DNA from: Enterobacter sp. | GTDB taxonomy: Bacteria > Pseudomonadota > Gammaproteobacteria > Enterobacterales > Enterobacteriaceae | Direction of reading: 5' to 3' | Length of the DNA: 59,918 nt | NCBI GenBank assembly: GCA_022649305.1 | Contig: JALCNW010000021.1 | Location: forward strand, 1-59,918 | Shown: in pieces, positions 31,701 through 38,709 of the stretch | Layout of the letters: every line of letters starts with the position of its first letter | Numbering within the stretch: position 1 is the stretch's first letter | Made by a program: the position numbers and the translations under genes | The notes under the pieces: model-generated | Database searches by the model: none | Seen by the model: only the letters and a program-made list of their open reading frames with translations | Told to the model about the DNA's origin: nothing

Positions 31701-32600
31701 TCAGTCCCTCGCCCAGGATGGGATTTCGGTTTGCCCGTAATCTTTTGCAGCAAAGTTTTCAGCCTGAGGACCATTGGAAACCTTCCGCGCAGGGCGCGCT
31801 ACGGCTAGCTTGTTCTGGTAGCTGAGCTTCTGGCTCGCAGTGATAAACCAGTTCTTTGGCTTTTCGTGAGAGAACTCGATATCCAGCTTCTTGAGCTCGT
31901 ATTGCAGATCGATATTCGGGTAGAGACGCATCCAGGCTTCGTAGTCCTTGTGGTTCAACCGAACGATATTCCCTTCGAACGCATAACGGCTTGCCATTTG
32001 GTGAACGGTAGCTTGCTCGATATTTTCCCCATCGTCGCAAGTCGCGTCAGCGGCTTGGGTGTTAACTAGGGAATCAGTATGAGGGATGATGGAATCAGGA
32101 ATCAGGTTAAGGGAATCAGCAGGATTTAAATTGTTCTCTACTGGTTCTTGCACTGAACTAGCACCGTGCTTATCTGGTGCTTCTTTGATTTCAATAACTT
32201 GAGATGGTTCCGCATCATTCTTATCTTCGTCTTCACTGTCCTTGCACTGTTCTTGTCCGGTGCTGCTATCGTTCTCTACCGGTTCTGGTATCTCACTAGC
32301 AGCTTCTTTGCAGTGAGGGTTCTGGTGCTTCTTCCAGTTATTTATCTGGATGAATTGCTCATCGTTAACCTGGTATCGGTTGATGAATTTGTGACTGTGA
32401 AGCTGCTGCAGTAAGTCGTTGCAATCAACATCGTCGAACGGGAGCACCATTGCTTTAACTTTCTTGGGGCGATCATCAAGGCGACCCTCCTTATCAGCGA
32501 TCGTCCACAGACCGGCAAAGAGTAAACGAGCATAAGGAGAGCATTCGGCCAGTTCATCATTGGTGAAAAAGCCTGGTTTGATATTTCGTGAACGGGCCAT
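31701..32600 (-). CDS. Replication initiator (O-like, winged-helix N-terminus)
   Basis: This 299-residue protein has an N-terminal replisome-organiser domain (GFFTNDELAECSPYARLLFAGLW; LHSHKFINRYQVNDEQFIQI). The middle is acidic and low-complexity (about 100-200). The C-terminal domain (RLNHKDYEAWMRLYPNIDLQ, KPKNWFITAS) is like DnaT/primosomal partners. The low-complexity part coincides with DNA repeats that look like an origin. The GIY-YIG-type gene upstream ends at its start. Confidence 0.8.
   Translation of the reverse strand: MARSRNIKPGFFTNDELAECSPYARLLFAGLWTIADKEGRLDDRPKKVKAMVLPFDDVDCNDLLQQLHSHKFINRYQVNDEQFIQINNWKKHQNPHCKEAASEIPEPVENDSSTGQEQCKDSEDEDKNDAEPSQVIEIKEAPDKHGASSVQEPVENNLNPADSLNLIPDSIIPHTDSLVNTQAADATCDDGENIEQATVHQMASRYAFEGNIVRLNHKDYEAWMRLYPNIDLQYELKKLDIEFSHEKPKNWFITASQKLSYQNKLAVARPARKVSNGPQAENFAAKDYGQTEIPSWARD
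32070..32119 (-). repeat. Iteron array, candidate replication origin
   Basis: Four copies of CTGATTCC (minus strand) lie inside the initiator gene at 32070, 32091, 32098 and 32112 (left ends), so offsets are 0, 21, 28 and 42, all multiples of 7. An AT-rich stretch (GGATTTAAATTG) follows at about 32120. Lambda also keeps its iterons inside gene O. Confidence 0.6.
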
Positions 32601-33337
32601 TAAAAGCCTCCATATGGTCGTGGGCCATAAATGCCCGATAGGATTTCCCTTTCATGAATTTCTTCCAGGTAGGCAAGCCAGCTCTGATGAGATTCAGACA
32701 TGATTCCACGGACCTCACCATCTTCAATGATGATGGATAGCCCGTCGGCGCTCATCTCATCCAGGCGTTCACTGCCCATCTGAAAAATGGTTCTTAGCGC
32801 GTTTGTCTTACTTCCAACAGCTGTGATGCCAAATTCCTGGAACCACTCATGAAGGTCTAATTTGATTGGTTTGTCTGCGCAGATAATGGAGTAGTCATCT
32901 GCGATCTCTTCGAGCGTTGATTTCGAATCGCATAGACAAAATGATCGACATATCTCGTCTGCTACAGCCACTGAACAGGTAAAGAACTCACGACTCTCAT
33001 TTAGCCGGAAATCATTCAGAGCTGAATGAATACGCGATTCATCTCCCCGGGGGTCTTCAGAAAAATATGATGCTTCAATAGCAAATTTCTCAGGAACTCC
33101 AGTCGATGATGAAAGCTCTTTCGCTCTTGCTTGGGGAGATATGGTGGTCATCCCAATTTTCAGCAGTCCCGGCATGCACGGATTGGATAGGATGTAAATC
33201 CAACCCTGGGCATTGATCGTCTCAGGTATGTTTCCGCTGACTTCTATAGGCATTGAATATTTCGCCTCAAGCCTAAAAACTTCATCACGAATAAATTCGT
33301 ATCTGCCTTCTTTTACAAATTCGTCGTTTAAGGGCAT
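32600..33337 (-). CDS. GIY-YIG-superfamily (T5orf172-like) protein in the replication module
   Basis: This 245-residue protein carries, at residues about 45-120, GWIYILSNPCMPGLLKIGMT and a later FRLNESREFFTC, the T5orf172/MUG113-type GIY-YIG pattern with a Y-I-x11-K-I-G arrangement. The C-terminal half is not recognised. It lies between cII and the initiator, where lambda has nothing. It could be a cargo nuclease, a homing-type element or an anti-competitor enzyme. Confidence 0.72.
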   Translation of the reverse strand: MPLNDEFVKEGRYEFIRDEVFRLEAKYSMPIEVSGNIPETINAQGWIYILSNPCMPGLLKIGMTTISPQARAKELSSSTGVPEKFAIEASYFSEDPRGDESRIHSALNDFRLNESREFFTCSVAVADEICRSFCLCDSKSTLEEIADDYSIICADKPIKLDLHEWFQEFGITAVGSKTNALRTIFQMGSERLDEMSADGLSIIIEDGEVRGIMSESHQSWLAYLEEIHEREILSGIYGPRPYGGF

Positions 33338-33369
33338 AATTACCTCGTTACTTGGCGTAACCAGTGTCT

Positions 33370-33654
33370 TTAAGCGTCCAGACTGCTACCAACAGCTGGA
33401 CGTTTTTCATTTGTGAGGATTTCCGCAACCTGCTTTGCAAGTCTCGCCATGTCGTCATCAACGACTCCCCATTCCAGAACAGCAAGAAGCATTGCCATCT
33501 TCGGCAGCATGCTTTCCTTCCAGCGCGTAATTCCTGATTTATCCATTCCCAGCGCTTTTGCGACGTTAGTCGAACCGCGCATAGCAATCTGATTCAGGAT
33601 CCAGGACTCGATTTTTCGAGACTGGTCTTTGTTTCGTGAGGTTGTGCGTTCCAT
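33370..33654 (-). CDS. cII: CII transcriptional activator
   Basis: This 94-residue protein is a CII-family regulator: an N-terminal helix, then MRGSTNVAKALGMDKSGITRWKE as the DNA-binding helix-turn-helix and a C-terminal EWGVVDDDMARLAKQVAEIL oligomerisation helix. It drives establishment transcription of cI and int in the family. It is preceded by nutR and follows cro, as in lambda. Confidence 0.9.
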   Translation of the reverse strand: MERTTSRNKDQSRKIESWILNQIAMRGSTNVAKALGMDKSGITRWKESMLPKMAMLLAVLEWGVVDDDMARLAKQVAEILTNEKRPAVGSSLDA

Positions 33655-33716
33655 CTGTGATAATTCCTTTGTTGAAATAGTTAATGCGCATCCTGTGATG
33701 CGTAGTTTGTTGTGTT

Positions 33717-33750
33717 CCTCAGCTTCTGAGGGGCTGATTTTTAAAGAGCG
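33717..33750 (-). promoter_or_regulatory. nutR antitermination site (boxA + boxB)
   Basis: On the minus strand boxA CGCTCTTTAAAAA (33750-33738) is followed by the boxB hairpin CCTCAGAAGCTGAGG (33731-33717). The boxA-to-boxB start distance is 19 nt, the same as at nutL. It lies directly after the cro stop. Confidence 0.8.
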
Positions 33751-33756
33751 GTACTA

Positions 33757-33987
33757 CTAACCGACTTGTCCAGGATGAGGGAACAAGTCAGATAAATCAG
33801 GTCGGATTTGGTAAGCAGGGACATTTCCATCAGTTGCCAGCTCGATGCGCTTCGCATTCTCGGCTGAAACCTTTTTCTTCCCGTGCAACCAAGCCCATAC
33901 GGACGGCTGCTTAACTCCGCAGGCATCAGCAAGTTTCTGCTGGCTCCCTACGAATTCAATGGCCGAGTTAATAGCTTTGTTGACCAT
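33757..33987 (-). CDS. cro: Cro-like repressor
   Basis: This 76-residue protein has a helix-turn-helix typical of the YdaS/Cro type (SQQKLADACGVKQPSVWAWLHG). AGGAG precedes the ATG. It is divergent from cI with a 108-bp operator region between them, and it should repress pRM and damp early transcription. Confidence 0.9.
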   Translation of the reverse strand: MVNKAINSAIEFVGSQQKLADACGVKQPSVWAWLHGKKKVSAENAKRIELATDGNVPAYQIRPDLSDLFPHPGQVG

Positions 33988-34017
33988 AAATAGCTCCTGC
34001 TTTTCTTTTCATGATGA

Positions 34018-34046
34018 ATAATAGCCTTAACTATTGGATAAGTAAA
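34018..34046 (-). promoter_or_regulatory. Promoter pR
   Basis: On the minus strand -35 TTTACT (34041-34046) and -10 TATTAT (34018-34023) are separated by 17 bp. One operator lies between them and another overlaps the -35. Confidence 0.8.
34021..34034. promoter_or_regulatory. Operator OR, cro-proximal (ATAG-N6-CTAT)
   Basis: The palindrome ATAG-CCTTAA-CTAT has its centre at 34027.5, inside the pR spacer and -10. Confidence 0.8.
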
Positions 34047-34061
34047 TAGGTAAAGCTATTT
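34044..34061. promoter_or_regulatory. Operator OR, central (AAATAG-N6-CTATTT)
   Basis: The palindrome is extended to 6-bp arms around GTAAAG, with its centre at 34052.5. It overlaps the pR -35 and abuts the pRM -35, so a bound CI could both repress pR and touch polymerase at pRM. Confidence 0.8.
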
Positions 34062-34089
34062 GAATTAGCGATAGCTACAGCTATATGAT
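34060..34089 (+). promoter_or_regulatory. Promoter pRM for cI
   Basis: -35 TTGAAT (34060-34065) and -10 TATGAT (34084-34089) are 18 bp apart. The cI ATG begins 7 bp after the -10, so the transcript would be leaderless or nearly so, as for lambda cI from pRM. Confidence 0.7.
34071..34084. promoter_or_regulatory. Operator OR, cI-proximal (ATAG-N6-CTAT)
   Basis: The palindrome ATAG-CTACAG-CTAT, centre 34077.5, overlaps the pRM spacer and the first base of its -10. It would turn pRM off when filled. Confidence 0.8.
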
Positions 34090-34095
34090 TGAGAT

Positions 34096-34791
34096 ATGAA
34101 CAAGACATCATTTTCAGAAAGACTAAATATTGCTATGCGGGAGCGAGGCGTCACACAAGGCGCTCTCGCTGAGGCTGTTGGCATGGCTCAGCCAAGTGTT
34201 TGGAAGTTAGCAAGCGGCGGGGCTAAGGGGTCGAGAAAAACAGTGCAGATTGCCCAAGTGTTAGGCGTTCGCCCTGAATGGCTTAGTGATGGTATTGGAC
34301 CAATGCGCGATGACGCTCAGGAACCAGCTAACGTTCCAGTCTCAATCAACGAGCCAGGCATTTTCCGAGTGGATGTGCTGGATCTGACTTTTAGCGCTGG
34401 ACCAGGATCTTTCATGATTTCCGAGTTTGTTGAGGTTCTACACGCTATTGAATTCACTACAGACCATGCTCGCTCCCTGTTTGGTAATCGCAATCAAGGG
34501 GATGTGAAGGTCATGACTGTAGATGGAGATAGCATGTGCCCAACAATCCAGTCCGGTGACAGGCTTTTTTTTGACGTTTCCGTACGTAATTTCAAGGTTG
34601 ATGGCGTATATGCTTTCGTTTTCGGTCAGCACTTCCACGTCAAGCGGTTACAAATGCAGGGATTGCAGCTCGCAGTGCTGTCGGACAATCCCGCCTACAA
34701 AGACTGGTACGTCACCGAAGATAATCAGGATCAGCTCTACATCATGGGGAAAGCCATGATCCACGAGTCTATCGCCTATAACAAGCTTTAG
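34096..34791 (+). CDS. cI: CI repressor (S24 self-cleaving)
   Basis: This 231-residue protein has an N-terminal helix-turn-helix (TQGALAEAVGMAQPSVWKLAS), a linker with Ala101-Gly102 as likely cleavage site, and a LexA-type domain with Ser146 (GDSM) and Lys183 (HVKR), spaced 37 residues as in UmuD. It should bind the ATAG-N6-CTAT operators, keep the lysogen and be cleaved in the SOS response. No ribosome site is visible, which fits a leaderless message. Confidence 0.92.
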   Translation: MNKTSFSERLNIAMRERGVTQGALAEAVGMAQPSVWKLASGGAKGSRKTVQIAQVLGVRPEWLSDGIGPMRDDAQEPANVPVSINEPGIFRVDVLDLTFSAGPGSFMISEFVEVLHAIEFTTDHARSLFGNRNQGDVKVMTVDGDSMCPTIQSGDRLFFDVSVRNFKVDGVYAFVFGQHFHVKRLQMQGLQLAVLSDNPAYKDWYVTEDNQDQLYIMGKAMIHESIAYNKL

Positions 34792-34846
34792 CAGTGGCCT
34801 GAGGATATGTTTGAGTAGGTTGGGTGCAGGTATAGCAGTGGCCTGA
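34789..34846 (+). repeat. Direct repeat between cI and the KilA-N gene
   Basis: TAGCAGTGGCCTGA occurs at 34789-34802 (spanning the cI stop) and 34833-34846, each followed by a similar G/T-rich stretch (GTTTGAG..., GTTTGGG...). It may be a small duplication or a protein-binding element. Confidence 0.55.
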
Positions 34847-34895
34847 CGAGACGTTTGGGTGATTATTTTTATTTTTCACAGCAATAGGATGATTT

Positions 34896-35657
34896 ATGAC
34901 ACAGTTTCAACTTGCGTTAATCGCCAGAGAAGTTGATGGAGAAGTCATCCATCTTCGCACCAAAGACGGATACATCAATGCCACATCAATGTGCAAGTCT
35001 GCAGGGAAGTTACTTGCCGACTATACACGACTAAAAACAACACAAGATTTTTTTGATGAATTATCACGCGATATGGGGATTCCCATATCGGAGTTAATTC
35101 AATCATTTAAAGGCGGAAGAGCAGAGAATCAAGGGACTTGGGTTCATCCAGACATCGCAATTAATTTAGCTCAGTGGCTATCTCCAAAATTTGCAGTGCA
35201 AGTATCGAGATGGGTGCGTGAGTGGATGTCAGGCGAAAGAGCGCCTGCCGAACTTCCTATCCATCTTAAGCGATATATGACAAACCGAGGCAGGGTTCCT
35301 CATACGCACTTTTCTATGCTTAATGAACTGACGTTTAACTTGGTTGCGCCACTTGAACAGGCCGGATATACGCTGCCTGAAAAAATGGTTCCTGATATTT
35401 CAGAAGGTAGGGTTTTCTCGCAATGGCTCCGTGACAACCGGGGTATTGAGCCGAAGACATTCCCAACATATAACCATGAGTACCCAGATGGCAGGACATT
35501 CCCGGTACGTCTATACCCAAACGAATATCTTGCAGATTTCAAACAACACTTCAACGAAGTGTGGCTGCCTCAGTACGCACCTAAATATTTTGCTGAACGA
35601 GACCAAAGGGCATTGACGTTGATTGAGAAAATCATGCTGCCTGACCTTGATTCCTAA
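34896..35657 (+). CDS. KilA-N domain protein in the rex position
   Basis: This 253-residue protein has an N-terminal KilA-N domain (DGYINATSMCKSAGKLLADY; GTWVHPDIAINLAQWLSPKFA; VREWMSGE, about residues 24-115). The C-terminal domain is of unknown type (LNELTFNLVAPLEQAGYTLP, RVFSQWLRDNRGIEPKTFPTY). It lies 104 bp after cI on the same strand and ends at a terminator, so it should be expressed in the lysogen. Lambda keeps rexAB here, which exclude other phages; a superinfection or regulatory role is inferred. Confidence 0.8.
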   Translation: MTQFQLALIAREVDGEVIHLRTKDGYINATSMCKSAGKLLADYTRLKTTQDFFDELSRDMGIPISELIQSFKGGRAENQGTWVHPDIAINLAQWLSPKFAVQVSRWVREWMSGERAPAELPIHLKRYMTNRGRVPHTHFSMLNELTFNLVAPLEQAGYTLPEKMVPDISEGRVFSQWLRDNRGIEPKTFPTYNHEYPDGRTFPVRLYPNEYLADFKQHFNEVWLPQYAPKYFAERDQRALTLIEKIMLPDLDS

Positions 35658-35665
35658 ATGCCACA

Positions 35666-35689
35666 GCCCGGCCACCGCGCCGGGTTTTT
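35666..35689 (+). terminator. Intrinsic terminator after cI-KilA-N
   Basis: The stem CCCGGC / GCCGGG is followed by five T, 9 bp after the KilA-N stop. The following 180 bp to 35869 show no gene. Confidence 0.8.
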
Positions 35690-35869
35690 GCTGCCTTCAG
35701 ATCCCCCAAAAGCACCACCTGCCCGCCAGTGTAAGTCATTGATAATGATAGTTACGCGATATTAACGCGACCATTTGCCCGCCAGATGGGCAGCACCCCG
35801 ATCCCCCCTACTTAAACCTGCACTTTTCTGCTACTCCTGCGCTTTTTCGCCGCTCCTGCACCACCTGCA

Positions 35870-36076
35870 CTACTGCCCTTTCCTCACGAACTCCGCAGCA
35901 TCCCTCAGCAATCCCTTGTGAATCACATTCCCTACAGCCTTACGCTTACCCTCCAGCATCCCGACTATGTTGTCCTTGGTTATCTCGATGCCGTTGTAAA
36001 CCAGCTCGAACACCACACACCCCACCTCGCCAGCCATAAAGGCCATGCGGTCATCTGCATGTTCATCACGATCCAT
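35870..36076 (-). CDS. Small protein divergent from the pL operon
   Basis: The start MDRDEHADDRMAFMAGEVG at 36076 follows a strong GGGAGGT. The 68-residue protein ends KGLLRDAAEFVRKG. It is coded opposite to cI and pL, between the cI-operon terminator and OL, so it may use a promoter in the OL region under CI control. No family is recognised; a lysogeny-expressed or early regulator is possible. Confidence 0.65.
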   Translation of the reverse strand: MDRDEHADDRMAFMAGEVGCVVFELVYNGIEITKDNIVGMLEGKRKAVGNVIHKGLLRDAAEFVRKGQ

Positions 36077-36171
36077 ACCCACCTCCCGATGTTTTATTGA
36101 GCATCTCACGGTCAACGGAAAAAATAAATCACTTTAGATATCAACAAAGTAATAGCTTAATCGATAATTTT

Positions 36172-36185
36172 ATAGCTTTAACTAT
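36172..36185. promoter_or_regulatory. Operator OL, upstream copy (ATAG-N6-CTAT)
   Basis: The palindrome ATAG-CTTTAA-CTAT, centre 36178.5, touches the pL -35. A weaker copy (ATAG-N6-CGAT) is at 36152-36165. Confidence 0.78.
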
Positions 36186-36213
36186 TTACATCGATAATAG
36201 CCAAGCCTATTAT
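36185..36213 (+). promoter_or_regulatory. Promoter pL
   Basis: -35 TTTACA (36185-36190) and -10 TATTAT (36208-36213) are 17 bp apart, nearly identical to pR. It drives the early left operon toward int. Confidence 0.8.
36197..36210. promoter_or_regulatory. Operator OL, downstream copy (ATAG-N6-CTAT)
   Basis: The palindrome ATAG-CCAAGC-CTAT, centre 36203.5, is 25 bp from the first copy, inside the pL spacer and -10. Confidence 0.8.
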
Positions 36214-36281
36214 AAACCCATCGAAACGAAACATCGATGCGGCAACCAGAAATACCCGCCGCGCCAGACAGGAAGTCAGGC

Positions 36282-36315
36282 TGCTCATTAACAATTTACT
36301 CCTCAGAATCTGAGG
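36282..36315 (+). promoter_or_regulatory. nutL antitermination site (boxA + boxB)
   Basis: boxA TGCTCATTAACA (36282-36293), close to the rRNA-type boxA, is followed by the boxB hairpin CCTCAGAATCTGAGG (36301-36315). Spacing is 19 nt as at nutR, and the two boxB differ only in the loop. Confidence 0.8.
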
Positions 36316-36330
36316 GACAAGTTATCTAAC

Positions 36331-36357
36331 CATGCAATCCAAGCTTTGGTTTGCATG
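36331..36357 (+). other. RNA hairpin between nutL and the first gene
   Basis: A 7-bp stem CATGCAA / TTGCATG plus an inner CCAA/TTGG helix forms in the leader without a T run. Lambda has an RNase III-cut hairpin at the equivalent place between nutL and N. Confidence 0.55.
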
Positions 36358-36380
36358 AGTGGAATAACTTCGGAGGAACC

Positions 36381-36920
36381 ATGAGTTACAGAAAACCATT
36401 GCCTTCTGTTGAAAAACTCCACTTTCTTTTTTCATACGACCCCAAGACAGGGATTTTATGGAGAAAGGGAAAGCAAGGAATGAAAGTTGCCGGATGTAAT
36501 GCCAGCAACGGCTACCTAAGAACCAGAGCTGACGGTGAGCAATACGCGGTCCATAGAGTTATCTGGAAGATGATTCATAACGTCGAATCAGATGACATCG
36601 ATCACATTAATGGCGACCGAAAGGACAATCGACTTGCTAACCTTCGCCTTGCCACTCGCTCAGATAACAACAGAAACATTGTTATTTCTCCAATGAATAC
36701 ATCTGGATATTCAGGAGTTACATATCTCAAACGCGAGAAGAGGTGGAAAGCATACCTGAAGGTTGAAAAGACACAGATATGTGCCGGGTTATTCAAGGAA
36801 AAGAGTGAAGCAGTGATTGCTTATAACAACATGGCGTTGCAGCTACATGGCGTTTTTGCGCAACGGAAAGTCAATGCAAACATCGAAAGATACATTGAAG
36901 AATTTGGAGCTTACCCATGA
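36381..36920 (+). CDS. HNH endonuclease with AP2-like DNA-binding domain
   Basis: The start MSYRKPLPSVEKL at 36381 has CGGAGG upstream. The 179-residue protein has an HNH core (YAVHRVIWKMIHN, then DDIDHINGDRKDNRLANLRLA) followed by an AP2-type domain (SGYSGVTYLKREKRWKAYLKV). This is a common free-standing homing-endonuclease layout. It sits between nutL and the candidate N gene, overlapping the latter by 4 bp, and looks inserted. Confidence 0.85.
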   Translation: MSYRKPLPSVEKLHFLFSYDPKTGILWRKGKQGMKVAGCNASNGYLRTRADGEQYAVHRVIWKMIHNVESDDIDHINGDRKDNRLANLRLATRSDNNRNIVISPMNTSGYSGVTYLKREKRWKAYLKVEKTQICAGLFKEKSEAVIAYNNMALQLHGVFAQRKVNANIERYIEEFGAYP

Positions 36921-37150
36921 ACAGAAATCAGGCGCGTCGCCTTGCTGCATTCAACGCAAAGAAAGCCGCTGAGAAACAATTTACCAATCGCATTGGTGAA
37001 ATCCTTAGCGGATGCCCTTCGCGCGTAGACAGAGCCACTTCGCTCGGTAGTCTGCGTGACAGCAATACAAGCGGATCTGCTTGCTTGCCTGATGTTGGGC
37101 TCTACGCAGCGGGATATCGCAACAGCAAAGATTCTGTTACGGCACGTTAA
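36917..37150 (+). CDS. Candidate N-type early antiterminator
   Basis: This 77-residue basic protein has an N-terminal arginine/lysine-rich helix (NRNQARRLAAFNAKKAAEK) like the boxB-binding motif of N proteins, then a polar, probably disordered tail. GGAG precedes the ATG. Two nut sites require an N-like partner, and this is the first small basic gene of the pL operon. There is no clear sequence match to lambda or P22 N, so the call rests on context and composition. Confidence 0.5.
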   Translation: MNRNQARRLAAFNAKKAAEKQFTNRIGEILSGCPSRVDRATSLGSLRDSNTSGSACLPDVGLYAAGYRNSKDSVTAR

Positions 37151-37170
37151 TTAACTTATGAGGTGAGGCA

Positions 37171-37401
37171 ATGGCAATTAGCGCAACAATACAAATGAAA
37201 TCCATCGGAGGAATTTCTCTCTGGGGTGAGGGATGGAGTAAGTATATGGATGTTGAAGTTGTGGACATGGATATCTCAGGCGCGATTAAGGCTGATGAGA
37301 TAGTGGCCGAATACAGCGTTGATGACCTACTGGAAGCCATTGGTGATGCAGATGTAGCTACCTGGCTGTCTGAACAGGGTTATGAGGTTTCACTAGGTTA
37401 G
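37171..37401 (+). CDS. Small acidic early protein
   Basis: This 76-residue protein is strongly acidic (about 16 Asp/Glu against 3 Lys and no Arg) with VEVVDMDISGAIKADEIVAEY in the middle and WLSEQGYEV near the end. GAGGTGAGGC precedes the start. Not recognised. Its charge would fit a protein-binding inhibitor, but that is speculation. Confidence 0.6.
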   Translation: MAISATIQMKSIGGISLWGEGWSKYMDVEVVDMDISGAIKADEIVAEYSVDDLLEAIGDADVATWLSEQGYEVSLG

Positions 37402-37450
37402 GTCGCTACGGCGGACTTTTTATTAGCTCACGAGACAAGAGGGTAAGGCG

Positions 37451-37876
37451 ATGGATGAAAGGGCAAATAAAATACTCGTTCAGCTTCTACAGAAAGCGAG
37501 TGATGGGATTGATTCGGCGGTTGCATTCAGTCAGGCGCAGATACCAGATGTTGTTCATCAGTTGCTGGTCTGGAATTTCGTTTCAAGCGCACTGGCAATG
37601 ATGGTTGGGCTGGTTATTTCTTGTGGAATGCCATTGGTCGCCAGATCCATATTAATACGGTATGGGAAGGCAAAGGTTAAAGATGAAACGTGGGTAATAG
37701 AACAATCATTCGACTACACAAAAAGTATGAGCTTCCCGGCGTTTATGGTCCTTTTCTTCTGTACTGGAGCCTTCATTATCAGCGTCCTTGTGGTCATTAA
37801 CAGCATGGACTGGCTGAAAATCTGGCTGGCCCCGAAGTTATACCTTCTCGAATACGCAGCATCACTCATCAAGTAA
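37451..37876 (+). CDS. Early-operon membrane protein
   Basis: This 141-residue protein has an amphipathic N-terminus, two clear membrane spans (about 44-66 and 98-121) and a third hydrophobic C-terminal segment. A terminator starts at its stop codon. Membrane proteins in this place often affect superinfection, but nothing here proves it. Confidence 0.65.
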   Translation: MDERANKILVQLLQKASDGIDSAVAFSQAQIPDVVHQLLVWNFVSSALAMMVGLVISCGMPLVARSILIRYGKAKVKDETWVIEQSFDYTKSMSFPAFMVLFFCTGAFIISVLVVINSMDWLKIWLAPKLYLLEYAASLIK

Positions 37877-37895
37877 CCCGCTCCGGCGGGTTTTT
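37876..37895 (+). terminator. Intrinsic terminator in the pL operon
   Basis: The stem ACCCGC / GCGGGT with a TCCG loop is followed by TTTTT. It would need antitermination for pL transcripts to reach the recombination genes. The next 120 bp hold no gene but share CATATGCAGAGGTCTT-like sequence with the ninB leader. Confidence 0.8.
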
Positions 37896-38017
37896 ATTAC
37901 TGATACCAAAGCATCTTCACGAGGGTGCTCCGTTATCAGGGCGGCTATCCACCGCTTAAATGTCTGCATATGCAGAGGTCTTTAGTTCAGCGGCGCGGCT
38001 TAAGCGCGGAGATGATT

Positions 38018-38398
38018 ATGAAACACACATTGAAAGTTTATAAGAATTCGCCTGACTACCACGCCTTTCTTCGAGCGAGATTCAATAAGGAAAACTCAGG
38101 CCAATCATTCGAGTGGGCTGGGCATCGCTGGGCCTACGAGGTAACCAGTTTCGATGATATCGGTGATTACGACCTGCTTTACCGCTTTGATGACAAGCCA
38201 TATCCGGAAGAAGTTTCAGTCACTACAGATGACATGACGATACGTGACTACTTTGCGGCTAAAGCACTAGGTATTTGTTTCGCACAATACCTCAATCATG
38301 CTGAAACTGAAGGGTTTCAGGAAGGCTGGAGAGACGGCGTTGCTACTGATTCATACCAGATGTCTGACGCAATGCTCCGCGCCCGGGAGGTATCATGA
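38018..38398 (+). CDS. Hypothetical early protein
   Basis: The start MKHTLKVYKNSPDYH at 38018 is chosen over the longer frame; GCGGAG lies upstream. The 126-residue acidic protein has aromatic residues spread through it (GHRWAYEVTSFDDIGDYDLLYR) and a C-terminal helix. Function unknown. It overlaps the next gene by 4 bp. Confidence 0.6.
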   Translation: MKHTLKVYKNSPDYHAFLRARFNKENSGQSFEWAGHRWAYEVTSFDDIGDYDLLYRFDDKPYPEEVSVTTDDMTIRDYFAAKALGICFAQYLNHAETEGFQEGWRDGVATDSYQMSDAMLRAREVS

Positions 38399-38709
38399 CA
38401 ACCACAGTCACCCACAACGGCAGACAGTACACAGTATCTCGCATGGCTGACGGGCATTCGTGGATTCTCGTGGAAGTTGGCAATGAGCGCCACAAGCTCA
38501 GAATGAACCGTGACCAGCTAATCCGCGCTGGCCTTGGTCATGTAGTAACAGAATGCATGGTAGACACCAGAAACCTTCGCGCCGCACTGAGCAAGAAAGC
38601 AATCGCCCGTTTTATTGGTGATTCTGAAATGCTTGAACAGGCCAATGAAGCACAGCGTAAAGCGCTGGGTGTCAGGGTAAATCGTAACTCGTTTGAAGTG
38701 AGGGTGTGA
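38395..38709 (+). CDS. Hypothetical early protein
   Basis: This 104-residue protein has a beta-rich start (TTTVTHNGRQYTVSRMADG) and a helical basic second half. Not recognised. It is coupled to both neighbours. Confidence 0.6.
   Translation: MTTTVTHNGRQYTVSRMADGHSWILVEVGNERHKLRMNRDQLIRAGLGHVVTECMVDTRNLRAALSKKAIARFIGDSEMLEQANEAQRKALGVRVNRNSFEVRV

Noticed and set aside
34789..34846. CRISPR-like repeat
   Set aside because: Only two 14-nt copies with partly similar spacers; no array or cas genes anywhere in the window.
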